Source of the DNA: Alviniconcha marisindica
Lineage: Eukaryota > Mollusca > Gastropoda > Provannidae
Length of the DNA stretch: 64,000 nt
Direction of reading: 5' to 3'
Assembly (NCBI GenBank): GCA_018857735.1
Contig: JABMCL010003576.1
Location: 657,501-721,500, forward strand
Notes under the pieces: generated by a model
The model's database searches: none
The model's input: only the letters and a program-made list of their open reading frames with translations
What the model was told of the DNA's origin: nothing
Shown: one piece after another, positions 45,102 through 56,997 of the stretch
Numbering within the stretch: the first letter of the stretch is position 1
How the letters are laid out: each line of letters begins with the position of its first letter
Program-made: the position numbers and the translations under genes

Positions 45102-48100
45102 ACACATGTCTGGCACCACAGATGCAGCATGCCCTCTCTGGTATCACACTTCATTCGCATTGTCTTGGACTTCTACTGCAGACTGCCCATGCACTCAGCA
45201 CACTATCATTACTGCCTGTGTTCTGTACTTCTTACTCGCCATTTAGTTACTATAATAAAGTAGTGCTTGTGTTATACATGCCTCTTGTGATTTATGGTTT
45301 CCATCCTACATCCACACATCCAATCACACCTGTGATTTCTGGTTTCTGTCCTACATCCACACATCCAATCACACCTCCTGTGATTTCTGGTTTCAGCCCT
45401 ACAATCACACATCAAATCACCACAGGGGGGATTCAAACTTCTCTTCTCTATTGCCAATTATTATTCATTCTTACAAACCATGGTCAAACATCTGATGTAG
45501 TACCACTGTACCTACTAAACAGTATTGACTTTCTGGGTGGTACTGAAAGAGGCTAGCAGTAACACTGTACCTACTAAACAGAAAGAGGCTAGCAGTACCA
45601 CTGTACCTACTAAACACTGTTGACTTTGTGGGTGGTATTGAAAGAGGCTAGCAGTACCACTGTACCCACTAAACACTGTTGACTTTGTGGGTGGTATTGA
45701 AAGAGGCTAGCAGTACCACTGTACCTACTAAACATTGTTGACTTTGTGGGTGGTATTGAAAGAGGCTAGCAGTACCACTGTACCTACTAAACACTGTTGA
45801 CTTTTGGGGTGGTATTGAAAGAGGCTAGCAGTACCACTGTACCTACTAAACACTGTTGACTTTTGGGATTGTATTGAAAGAGGCTAGCAGTACCACTGTA
45901 CCTACTAAACACTTGACTTTCTGGGTGGTACTGAAAGAGGCTAGCAGTACCACTGTACCTACTAAACACTGTTGACTTTTGGGATTGTATTGAAAGAGGC
46001 TAGCAGTACCACTGTACCTACTAAACACTGTTGACTTTTGGGGGTGGTACTGAAAGAGGCTAGCAGTACCACTATACCTACTAAACACTGTTGACTTTGT
46101 GGGTGGTATTGAAAGAGGCTAGCAGTACCACTGTACCTACTAAACACTGCTGACTTTTGGGGTGGTACTGAAAGAGGCTAGCAGTACCACTATACCTACT
46201 AAACACTGTTGACTTTGTGGGTGGTATTGAAAGAGGCTAGCAGTACCACTGTACCTACTAAACACTGCTGACTTTTGGGGTGGTACTGAAAGAGGCTAGC
46301 AGTACCACTGTACCTACTAAACACTGCTGACTTTGTGGGTGGTATTGAAAGAGGCTAGCAGTACCACTGTACCTATTAAACACTGCTGACTTTTGGGGTG
46401 GTACTGAAAGAGGCTAGCAGTACAGCTGTGCCTACTAAATACTTTGACTTTCTGTGTGGTACTGAAAGAGGCTACCAGTACCACTGTACCTACAAACTGG
46501 TACTGACAGGTGGAGTGAACTTGTACATGCTGCAACATTTTTCACACAAAAACAACCAGGCAAGACGGCATACCTTTGTGGCAAACATCATCACGGGATC
46601 CATGTTACCTTGTAGTGTCACCTTTGTTCCCACCAAGCGCCTGAAAGTGGAAACAGGGCAAAAAGAATGGTAAACAAGAAGAGCCAACTGTCTGTAGTCT
46701 GAAAAAATCACCCATTACAAAAGTTCTGAAATGAAAAAAATCAACAACAAAAAGAGAAGAAAAAAAATCACCCAAATCAAAACTTGTGAATGGAATAATG
46801 GCAAAACCAAGAGTTGCGAAAAAGGAATTAGGGCATTTATTCACACCACCCATGAAGTGCTCATTTCAACAACCCCCAAAACACCAAGGCTTTTTTTGGG
46901 TGGGTGGGTGGGGAAAATGTGTTTTACCCAGGGTTTGTACAGTAAAAGCCTTTAAAAATTCATAAATGGAAAAGCAACACGAAGGTATGCAACTATTCCG
47001 CACATCTGGTAAAGGGGCACAACCCTTACTGTAGCCGACGCACTCTATCAGTCAAAACTGATAGGAAGTGCGTTCTTTGTGATTTTGCACAATGATTTTT
47101 TTTTTAAATCTACTGTTCAGTCTTGGGAAATGCAGTTTCTGACTGATAAGCTGATAGTTTTTCCCTAGCACTCTGAAGACCACAAAATTCACAAACTTTC
47201 ACAGACCCTACTCAGTTTTCCCAGACTTTCAAGGCCTTGAAAAGTTTATCCCATTTTTCCCAACTTTCAAAGACCTTCAAAGACCGTGCGGACCCTGTGT
47301 ACTGCTGTCAGGCGGCCTGAAGGCCTAGCACATGCCTCCATCTTCAGTGAGGGCGGCACTACAGTCGTGCCACGGTGCTGGTGGGTGGGCTAGGTCACCT
47401 TGCTGCAGTCTAACCAAGCCATGCACACAGTGAGGTACGTTTGCAGGTGAAAGGCATTGTGGGTAACCGACCTGCCGTGCAAGGGCTGAATGGTCCAGTC
47501 CAGCCCTATGACATCGTAGCCACTTTTAGACAACTCTTCCAGGGCAAAGTGCACATCCTTGCAAAACACAACCTGAAACACAAAAAATAACATGTTCTCT
47601 TTTAAAACAATCAGCTGTGAGGAAAACAACAACTGAGGGCAGGGTGGTGGTGGTGGTGGTGGAAAGGTTGGGGGTGCTGAGGGGATGGAAGAACCGAGGA
47701 TGTATGTATGTATCAATTGGTAGGATCATCTGATCTACATTCCTTAAACAAGACTTCACTGGCCTTGGCAGAGCTTTACTTTTCCTCATCACATTTTCAT
47801 GCAAGACTAGCCTTTATCTCAAAGGTCTTGCATCATTTACATGAAAAAATATACACCCAATGCAGCTACAAACATAACCCACTTTTCACTGTTCTCTTCA
47901 GCACACACACACACACACAAACAAACGTTTACATCCTTATACAAATTTACCATTGTGGAAACAAAACAGGAAAATTGAGTAAAGAAAGAAAAAATAGAAA
48001 AGATATGGGAAAAATGTTCTGAGCATGATTGGGCAACTCACCATTGGCACTTGGTCAATTTTTCTCTCTGCAAGTTTCTCCTTCACCTCTAAGGCGATGG

Positions 48101-51100
48101 CTCTTAACATGGGCAGCTCATACCTGGCGAAGAGAGCAGGCCCCAACTCGCCTGCATAGGTATCAAACACCTGCACAATCTGCCACAAACAATGCATAGC
48201 ATTTTCAAAAAAACAACAACACCTTCACACAAAGTACAGTTTTAGTATTAACTGAAGTCAGTCACTCGATTTAAATTACGTATGCCTTGGCTTGGACTGT
48301 GTCACAATACACTGACACCAGCGACAATATCAAGGCTAAATAAAAATGTTGTGATTTGCTGCATGGTTATGTCAGGGACCAATCTGAGCCATTGTAAGCT
48401 CTTTACATAAAAAACATCTGCCCTCCAGAAAAGTACATATACTTAAATCCCCTGAAGACAGCATGAGTGAGCCCATCTGGCCTAGTGGTAAGGTGTTAGA
48501 CTGGTAAGCAGAGGGACCTCGATTCAAATCTGCTTCGGCTCTCCTGTCTCTTCAAAAGTTGTGGTCCGTGGATACTGTCTTGTGACTTTGTCCCTCACGT
48601 TCAATGAAACATTAAAATGGCTCTCATCACTGCCCATCTTAATGCAGAAGTCATTCTGGTGGTGACAGTGTAGCGATATGAATATATAATCCCCCCCCCC
48701 CCCACCCCCCAATCCTTAATAAGCCTTGTGGTTTCTGTGGACATTAAGCACCATGTTTACTTACTACAAGACAGCATATGGAATAGAAAACAGCCACACA
48801 CACAACCCCCTCACCCTACAGTAAGTAAGTACACCCTACAGAATGTTCTCGTCAGTGCCCAACTGCATGTACCGGGTGACCCCCAGAGTGGTCAGCTGTG
48901 GAACACAACAACAACAACTGACCTGAGCCCCAGCAGTGATTTGCTCCACCAGGTGGCGCACGATGGCATTCTTGAGGATCAAAAGGAGCCGAGCGCCTGC
49001 CTCGGGACATTCCACCAAGAATCGCCGTGCCCGGTTGATGTTGGGTCCAGCGCTCACGTTCTCCACCATGAACCGCATCAGTGTGAACTGCAAGCACAAA
49101 AGTCAAAGGCAGGTTTCTCACTGAAGACGCAGCCAAGACTCTTGTTATTTCCTATATCCTCTCACAACTTGACTACTGTCTCCTCATGGGTACACCTAAT
49201 TCTGTCATCCAACCTCTCTAGAAAATTCAAAAGAATACAAACGCAAGACTCGTGGCTTTTGCACCTTCTCTTGCTTTGGACCACACAAGACCTTAGACAC
49301 TGTTTAACCCTGTCATCTTTTAAAGCCAAACTGAAAACCTTTGACTCTTCTCACACTCACAGTATTTTCGCCCCAACTAATATCAATACCCAGTTTCTGC
49401 TACAGCTATAGTCAGTGTGCGCGTGCGTGTGCGCGTGCATATATGATGTATGATACTGACCAATGTCATGCACATTCAAATTCATTGCGGTGTGTGTGTG
49501 TGTGTGTTTCTGTATAATACTTTATGTAAATTATTTTTGATAGGACTGTGCTCTACATGTGTACAGAATATCATATTTAGGTTAATATGTATTATGTGAA
49601 TGCTCAGGGCGTTGATGAGTGTGCGATAAACGTACATTATTATTATTAGTATTATTTGTGTCTGCATTCTGACAGGCTGCGATATCTTATAAAACAAGAT
49701 TGAATGTGTTTTTCCCTTGGATGAGAAGGAAAAGCATGTGGGACCATTGTGCTGGTAGCGCTAGACAAAATCCAAAAGCACTTAGAAATTAAAAGAAGTC
49801 TCTCCCAGGCAGCAAAATTATATAAAAAAAAGTGCTACTACATCTTGACTGTCTAATACTGAACACTACTGGATGATATGTTTGGTTTGTGCTGCTCTTG
49901 CAGCTTTACCATGAGTACTATGACAATAATTTCATGGTTATTATGTACATGAAAGACATATCAGGCAGTTGTTTGATGTCAAAAATTGCAAACATCAAAG
50001 GCAGACAACTTGTTCAGACACTGAATCAGCCTAACATAACCCTCACGGTTGACTCAGTGACTGGGCATTAAAAACCAATTACCGACTGTATTTATATTTT
50101 ATTTACACATTAAAGGACATTAGCCTAAAAGACGCAGTGTCTTTTCGTCATAAACATCAATAGAATAGTTTGATAGGCAATAATGGTAGACTACAATATT
50201 TAAGATTCTGTTTGTTTGAAATGTATGTTAATATGGTTTTTGTCATAAGATGTTTGTACAGTGCAGTGAGTTTAACTCTGGTTAGAGAACAGCACTTTAT
50301 AAGAATTATTTATTATTATTATTAGAATTGAACAAAGTAAACTGACAGACATGCTCTGCACCAGTTACAACAACAACAACGAAAGAAGAGAGAGTCTGCG
50401 CCTCACTGGAGCTCCGCAGAAGCCGAAGAGAGGAACCTTCCCCTCCAGGTTCTGTCGTGTGAGGGTGATGGCTTCATACACATAGCCCAGCTCATCGCGG
50501 ATGTCAAAGTCAGGGTTCAGCTTGTCCACATCCTCCGCTTTCAGTATGGGCTCCGCAAACACGGGGCCCTGGGCAGAAAGTGAAACTCATTAACAGTAAG
50601 ACAACACTGCAGAACCTTACTGACCTAACTCACATCAACTCCTTTAAAAAAATGACGTACGGCTCAGAATGGGTGATCAGACATCCATACAAAAGAAGGT
50701 TTGTTGCCTTGCGTGGCAAATCCCCCCCCCCCCCCCACCAAGCCACACTTGGTCTGGTTATTAGTAACAGGACACTGCCACACATAGTTTTCTCGCAAGA
50801 GATCAGTGATATACAAAATATGGGATTTACTCAAGTTTAATATAAGACTGATGAAGATAATGAAGTTTCAAATCTTCACTGTGACTGTGACCTTGACCCT
50901 GAACACAGCAATCCAATCTTTTTTATAATAGGCTCTGGCTTATGATCTTATGATGATGTCCCAGTAAACTAAGTTTGGCAGCAAAAGGACTGATTATAGT
51001 AGATTATGGTAGAAACAGTAATATTTTAATTATATGAGCCCTCACTGGGACCTAGACCTTGAATATAGCAACCAATCTATTTGCATGGCACTCATGGTTG

Positions 51101-53198
51101 CTCTGATATAACTGTAATGGTTGACTGAATTTTTTTTTCTCCAAACTTTACAGTTAAGTCCTCCCTATCCATATATCTTACTCACCTCGCCAGGGTCATT
51201 AGCAACTTTCATGCCCAGTGCAATGGGAATGACCAAGATGTCAGAAAAGATGATGGCAGCATCCACAGGAAAGCGCTTCACAGGCTGAAAAAAAAGACAA
51301 GAGTTCATTAAACACAACAGAAACCAAAGAACCCTGCCCCCCTTGGAAATAATCAACTGTTTTGTCAGGTGGCTGACCAGTGCAAGCTGATTAGTGGCAG
51401 CATTGCCCCTGGATAGGACACCAGTGTATCATAGGTGAATCTTCTCTCATACAAGAAATTGAGCTACTGGACAGTCATTTTCAGCTGAGATGACTGGGGC
51501 AATAGGGGTGAGACAGAACTTATGCCCAATATTTCACTAGAAATGCCCGAGCTGTGTGTTACTGTCTTTCAGGTATAACGATTCTACCACTAGAGCTTTC
51601 CCCTTTCCCCCACCCTCCAATATATATATATGATATATGATATAAACATGCAGCTCTCTCCAGAGAAAATGCCCCAAGTTTCCAAACAGAAAAACTCAAA
51701 ACCACACCAAATGCTATTTGAAAAATTCCTGACCATGTACCTGTATTGTAAGTTCACTGACAAGCTGCGGGTCTCTGCATGTTGCAAAGAACTTTCTGTC
51801 ACCTTTAGCGGCCTTGTACTCTGAAACAATATAGCAGTCAAGCCAGCGCAGGTCAAGGTGTGCCACACTCATATAAACATTCTCCTCTCAACATCCCCCA
51901 CACCACCCCCACCATCTTTACATTTATTGTGCTCCCGTTTATCATGCTTATGACCTAATTATATTGCCCTAATAATTATGAGCAGACACTCACAGGTTCT
52001 CATTCTGTGCTCATCTGTAAGTCTGTAACTGGAACTAGATATAACTTGGAGCTGTCACATCACAGTATAGTTATAAAATAATAGGGATTGACCTTTGTTT
52101 ATGAGAGACATTACATAATAATAATAACAGATAACTTTTGTATAGCATTATTCTCTGGTGTACCCAAACTCATTGTGCTTTACAACATTCTCCAACATTT
52201 TATAAGTTTCACAAACATAATACATATAATTATAACAACTAACAATGTATAATATACAAGTACATGTGCCATATGAGAAGCAGCAATGTATAAAGAAAAT
52301 GAATCATTATATTACTACCTACCCTTAATTCCATCTCTCCCAGTCAGAGTCTTACATCCAAGAGAACCACCTGTTACAATTCTGCAAGCTATGCATGGAG
52401 CTCAATCGAAGAGGCAAAAGAAAAGTTGCCTGATGTGGATTCAGAACACAGAACAGTTGTGCCCTGGATATTAGTGATAACAACTCTGATGACAATCCAT
52501 CCTCTATTAAGTGACCTTACATCCCCTAAGACCATATTTTCTGCACTGAAATCTTTTCTCCGATATTTTGATGAAAATGAACACCTGACCAATTTTCACC
52601 AAGGTTAATATCTCTTTAAGACAACTTCTGCTCAGTTGTTACAGCAGGACTGCAGAAGTTCAATGTTGCTACTCGCTGAACAAGTTTGTTATCAAATGAA
52701 ATTAAATAAATCTTTATTATTTCAGCATACAAAGCATAAAAATGAAAAAAATGAGAAAAACAACAACAAATCTTTGACAGAAGAAGCTACATTTAAAATA
52801 AATGTGAACATGAAAATCCACCAGCCTGCAGGAACTGACAGTGGCATGTGATGTTTTTCAGCCATGTCTCCCCAGCTCTTCTTCATCCCTAAACTGGCTA
52901 AAGTGACCCCCATCATCATGCTGAAGATTACATCACGGTCGCCAGCCAATTGGATAAATTATTTCTTCGACAACCAAGAAGTTCTACAAATTTTGATAAA
53001 TCATCATCTCAGAAGATACAATTATGACCTTGACAGGCTTGCAAATGTAGCAGAAGGTTTTGGTCTTGACTTGCCTGGCAATGGCACTGTCAGTGCTTCT
53101 ACCTGGCACCTGCCTTGGTTACTGCCAGACTTATCTGCATGTGAATTTCTGCAGCCCTCTCATAGTTATACTGTTACAGTGGTCAGGGTCTGACTGTC

Positions 53199-53262
<64 letters not shown>

Positions 53263-54353
53263 GTACTGGGTGCTAAAGTAGCCAAATGTCTCCCATGAGC
53301 ACGCACCTGGCAGGTATCGACCGGCCTGCCGCATGACCCATACTGGCACCTTTTCTGTTCGCTCCCCTCTTGCTGCTCTCAGGATCAGGTCATTTTGCAA
53401 TGGAGGGAAGGCCTGCATAAAGTTGCAAAACAAAGCATCACTTATTGGATTTGGTTCAGAAGCAATGCCAAATTGTCTGCTTCTGATGAGACTATAAACT
53501 AAGATCACCCACGTGCATAACATGCATGCAAAATTGTCACATACACATGTTAAAGATCCTGCAGTCCATGTCAGAATTTAGTGGATTATGTGTTGGGGAG
53601 CAGGTTGGAAGCATAAATGAAGAGTCACAAGTCAGCGGTTGCTATAACATAACTTTTATTTACACCAACCAGGAAACAGTGTAGGCTCTCCCCATACTCA
53701 GACGCATTGGTGCCCAGGCAACAGCTCACACTAAATGACCTGCTTCTGCAGGGACACTGGGGGAAAGAGGATGCAGCGGGCCCAGCATGCAAGTTTGAAC
53801 ACTTCAGATAAAAAAATTAACACTTCAGATAATTAGGGCCATAAAAAGTATTAAAACTCCTACCCAATCAAAAAAGAGAAAGGACAACAGGAAAAAAAAG
53901 TTAAACTTAAAGGGTCATGGCCTGGAACTCTCACAGTACTCTCGGTTACATATATATATGGAAACACTGAAATAACCCAGTCCCCATCTCTCCATGAACA
54001 TAAAGATCATGTTTTATAATATATAATAATTAATACATATATATATATATATATATAGTTTTAAAGCTAGATTAGTTGTCTTATTTATCTTATTGTCTCA
54101 ACGATAACACCCAAGGCACTGACTGCGACCACCTTTTAAACATACATTGCTGCTGGTCACACTCTGGAGTTGATTCCTTGATGACCGAACTGAAGTATCT
54201 ACATTATTAATGTTATGAAAACAGAACAAAAGTAAGGGCAGGGATCAAGATCCAAGCACACAGGAAAGGGTCATTATACCTAATGCTATAATTACTTTGT
54301 GTTAAACTGTTAAAAGTCTCAAGACAGGCAGCAATGCTTTATCCCCCCCCCCC

Positions 54354-54396
<43 letters not shown>

Positions 54397-55146
54397 TTTC
54401 TCAGTTTCTGCCAATGCAAAAAGGATAGGCAGAAATAGCTGGGAGTGGGAGGGAGGAGAGGGGAGGGGACACACACACATGTACATAATAGTAATACCAA
54501 ACCACAGACTACTCTCCACAACTGCTAATTCTGCAATGGATACACATTTTCTTCTTCTTTTTTCTTAGTTTTCAGTTGAAGTTACTTGAAGAAGGAAAAT
54601 CATGTAATCACTAATTGTCATACATTATATTGACCACATGAACTGAACATTTCATAAAGCCCACAAAAAGTGCAAAAATATTCTTGCTGTGTGACATTAC
54701 ACAACGAAATGTTAGAGTGATGACAAAGCAGAATATTTACCGCAGTACGGTGTTTTGCAACTCATTGTTTACAATTCAACAGAAACTTCTTTGAACGGAC
54801 AAAGATTCGCCTAAACCAGCCTACCAAATTAACACGAGCTTTCATAATGTCTGCTGTTAACTTTATACAACTTGCGCTCTTTTTGTTAGCAAGCAAAGTA
54901 CACTTTCAACGAACGCATTCTTTCTGCAACATCTGTTCAACACATGATCATTGGTTATGCAAGCCGGCAAAACTTCAAAGTCATATACACACAACATAGT
55001 CCCTCAAACATACACCAGAAATAACCCTTACAAAACCTGTGTTATACTTTGATTATTGTTCTTTCTTTATTTCTTTTGTTCCAAACTCCGCAAACAAAAA
55101 AACAAGCAAAAATCACCTTCACATGCGGCATTATTGGAGCGGCCAT
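44378..55146 (-). CDS. UROD: Uroporphyrinogen decarboxylase
   Basis: Ten coding exons on the minus strand are 55117-55146, 53307-53412, 51741-51820, 51186-51284, 50407-50568, 48923-49087, 48042-48179, 47472-47572, 46574-46640 and 44378-44542. All have GT/AG junctions, phases agree at each join, and the product is 370 residues (human 367 by recall). The enzyme removes four acetate carboxyls from uroporphyrinogen III to give coproporphyrinogen III in the cytosol, the fifth step of haem synthesis. Visible signatures are MRQAGRYLP (substrate-binding arginines), [10 protein letters not shown] (catalytic Asp), GLDWTIQP and YIANLGHGV (active-site His). The residue matching human Tyr164 is Phe here, and the following GGG is NVS. 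The start [10 protein letters not shown] is short like other animal UROD N-termini. The gene is rich in intronic repeats. Confidence 0.97.
44808..45105. repeat. CA/CT compound microsatellite
   Basis: About 300 bases of alternating (CA)n and (CT)n blocks with a quasi-periodic pattern (ctctctcacacacacacac) in the last UROD intron. Confidence 0.95.
45283..45420. repeat. About 45-bp tandem repeat, 3 copies
   Basis: Three imperfect units run from tgtgatttctggttt through cctacatccacacatccaat in the last UROD intron. Confidence 0.85.
45525..46500. repeat. 59-bp tandem repeat, about 16 copies, in last UROD intron
   Basis: Units contain ctgtacctactaaacactg, gactttgtgggtggtattg and aaagaggctagcagtaccac. 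The start moves one base per 60-base line, giving a 59-bp period. Two kinds of middle (tttgtgggtggtatt and ttttggggtggtact) alternate in the right half, suggesting a two-unit higher-order repeat. The array ends about 75 bp from the exon 9 donor and contains no exon sequence. Confidence 0.95.
48465..48767 (+). mobile_element. tRNA-derived SINE family 1, copy E (target-site duplication 10 bp)
   Basis: Full-length copy with A box (tggcctagtggtaagg) and B box (gattcaaatc), a 13-base C run, and the tail attaagcaccatgtttactt. It is bounded by aagacagcat at 48455-48464 and 48768-48777. It lies in UROD intron 6, antisense to the gene. Confidence 0.92.
48923..49087 (-). CDS. UROD: UROD exon 6, with altered active-site segment
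   Basis: The exon begins [14 protein letters not shown] where the family usually has W-T-L-x-x-YMVEGG. Met-Val-Glu aligns unambiguously, so Phe replaces the active-site tyrosine (human 164). The rest (RARRFL-x-ECPEAG ... QITAGAQ) matches normally. The acceptor cttgcag and the GTCAGT donor are good, so the change is not a mis-spliced edge. Confidence 0.9.
49115..49655 (+). mobile_element. LINE 3' end with ATT tail (family X, copy 4)
   Basis: The longest copy. It starts with [20 protein letters not shown] (a common non-LTR RT segment) and continues to the [11 protein letters not shown] and FKAKLKTF motifs. A small internal deletion removes the WNSLP part. The shared 3' UTR and ATT tail follow. 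It lies in UROD intron 5, antisense to the gene. Confidence 0.87.
50860..51110 (+). repeat. Dispersed repeat rich in TGACCTTGA-like motifs, copy 2
   Basis: Matches the 18,230-18,660 copy in order of landmarks. It begins actgtgactgtgaccttgac and lies in UROD intron 4. Confidence 0.65.
53196..53260. repeat. (GA)n microsatellite next to UROD exon 2
   Basis: About 32 GA repeats on the plus strand. In the UROD transcript this is a CU tract starting about 45 nt past the exon 2 donor. Confidence 0.95.
54351..54395 (+). repeat. (GT)n microsatellite in UROD intron 1
   Basis: About 19 GT repeats preceded by a C run. Confidence 0.95.
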
Positions 55147-55221
55147 CTTTTGGGCAGACGACGCTTGTGCTAGAGTGTTTTCCCTTTAGGAAAGCATGAC
55201 CTCTCTTCTCTCTGTGGGTGC

Positions 55222-55254
<33 letters not shown>

Positions 55255-55379
55255 ATCTTTTACCCAAACAACACAGAAATCCCCATCTTTCAAACAGCAG
55301 AATGAGCAATGACACTTCTCTTTCAGCTTGAACGAACATTTTTTTCTTATAAAGCGTGTGTTTGTGATCATGTGCGTGT
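55147..55379. other. UROD 5' flank with long poly-C
   Basis: This is the presumed UROD promoter and 5' UTR. A C run of about 34 (55222-55254; G on the UROD sense strand) lies about 75 bp upstream of the start codon. No TATA box is evident. Confidence 0.5.
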
Positions 55380-55748
55380 CATAGTTCAGGAGCTGTGTGA
55401 GAGTCGAGGTGTCCGTCCTGGGCTGTCCGTCCTAACGAGCCTTCTGGTTTCCGTGGACGTAAACCTATATTGAACCATGCTTCGGCATTGGTCTCAGCTT
55501 GTCCCTAATATGTCAACTGACATCTGAGGACATTAAGCAACACTACCTACCTACCGCTGCGTCCAGCGACCTCATATCCCGATCCAAATATTGATCCGCA
55601 AGTGGACCAAGCTTTCTTCGCTCCCCATCCCCCCCGTCTCCCCCATGATCTAACTATGATATATCCAAGACAAGCTTACTTTATATATTGTCCCTAATAT
55701 GCTTTTAGCATCTGAGGACATTAAGCAAAAACACAACAACAACAACAA
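55380..55748 (+). mobile_element. SINE family 2, copy 2 (composite, target-site duplication 11 bp)
   Basis: The first 175 bp are nearly identical to the SINE at 13,707, including the short (CTAC)n. A second module follows (gctgcgtccagcgacc...). It ends with its own version of the same 3' segment (gtccctaatatg, tctgaggacattaagcaa) and an (AAC)n tail. The repeat catgtgcgtgt at 55369-55379 and 55749-55759 encloses both modules, so they inserted as one unit. Confidence 0.85.
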
Positions 55749-55805
55749 CATGTGCGTGTACGTACGATTTTGGCACTTGAGCTAGTCAGTATAAGTGAAT
55801 ATCAC

Positions 55806-55810
<5 letters not shown>

Positions 55811-55899
<89 letters not shown>
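55811..55899. repeat. (AG)n microsatellite
   Basis: About 44 AG repeats, followed 55 bp later by an A run of about 23. Confidence 0.95.
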
Positions 55900-55902
<3 letters not shown>

Positions 55903-56344
55903 CTAAACAAAACACCTACAAACAAATGCAAAACAACATGTGGAACAAAAACAAAAAAAAAAAAAAAAAAAAAAGCTAACCCATAACAACTAGGGCCGAT
56001 ACAGTCACAAGCCTGGGTCATGGGGATGATCATGAGTATTTAGAACTACATAATACACACACATACACACACACACATGCAGCTCAAGGGGTCTTAAACA
56101 AGTGGTGGCCTTGGTGAGGGGTTCATACAGAACTAGGAAGACAAAGGTTAAAAAATAAGAAAAAAAGTGGTCTGAAAAAGTGTCCACTCAGTGTGTCCAC
56201 AACTCAGTCCTGATGTGTCCACCCATGACCCAATGTTGGGTTAGGATTTAGATTTAGAGGGTAGGTTTAGCGTTAGCACACATTGACATGCCTCCCTTTG
56301 CGAAGAGGGGTGGTCCCTTACTCGGGTGATCTTTCATCAGGAGT

Positions 56345-56670
56345 TATTATTATTACTGATCGCTTTTATATAGCGCTATTCTCCGCTCTCGAGCAGACTC
56401 ACTGCGCTCACATGTGATTCTACATGAGTGAATAGCTTTTTATAGCGTGTTTTTTGAATATCCACCGAAGTGGTGTACTTACAGTGCTGGCATGGTTGGT
56501 GCCACAAGAAACTGCTGCCATCTCGGCGTGTTCTGTGTACACCATACCACCATGTCACTTCATGCAAAGCCACACACGTAAGGTGTATGCATGTTTAGCT
56601 GCAACCTGCCCTTTTGGCAGAATGACCAGGGTCTTTTACGTGCTACTGCGATAACACGGGGGTGGAATGG
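56345..56670. repeat. Dispersed repeat, copy 2 of 2 in window
   Basis: Counterpart of 15,125-15,470, starting with ATT triplets and cgcttttatatagcgctatt. The ATT/tatatagcgc arrangement recalls, in reverse, the 3' tails of LINE family X, but the body differs. Confidence 0.7.
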
Positions 56671-56911
56671 ATACTGAAATAAGAGTCAGCACCTTGTGTT
56701 TTATTTGGTTATGCTAAAAAAAAAGGAGGCTGGTGGTTGGGGGAATGAATGCATGCACAGTCAAGGACAGATGTGAACAGTGGTATTATGTGTTCTGCGT
56801 TTATGTTTTCTTTCCCCAGCTCTTTTATGCCAGAATAGGGCCAGGAAATATTAAGTATTTGATGGGTTTCATTCTATGGATCTGTGCTGCTCTTCCTTAC
56901 AATGACCCCCT

Positions 56912-56913
<2 letters not shown>

Positions 56914-56996
<83 letters not shown>
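56914..56996. repeat. (GA)n microsatellite
   Basis: About 41 GA repeats. Confidence 0.95.

Positions 56997-56997
<1 letters not shown>

Noticed and set aside
44760..45263. Histidine/threonine-rich open frames over CA, GT and GA tracts (also 2735-3197, 24751-25053, 55752-56033)
   Set aside because: Frames are products of dinucleotide repeats without stops.
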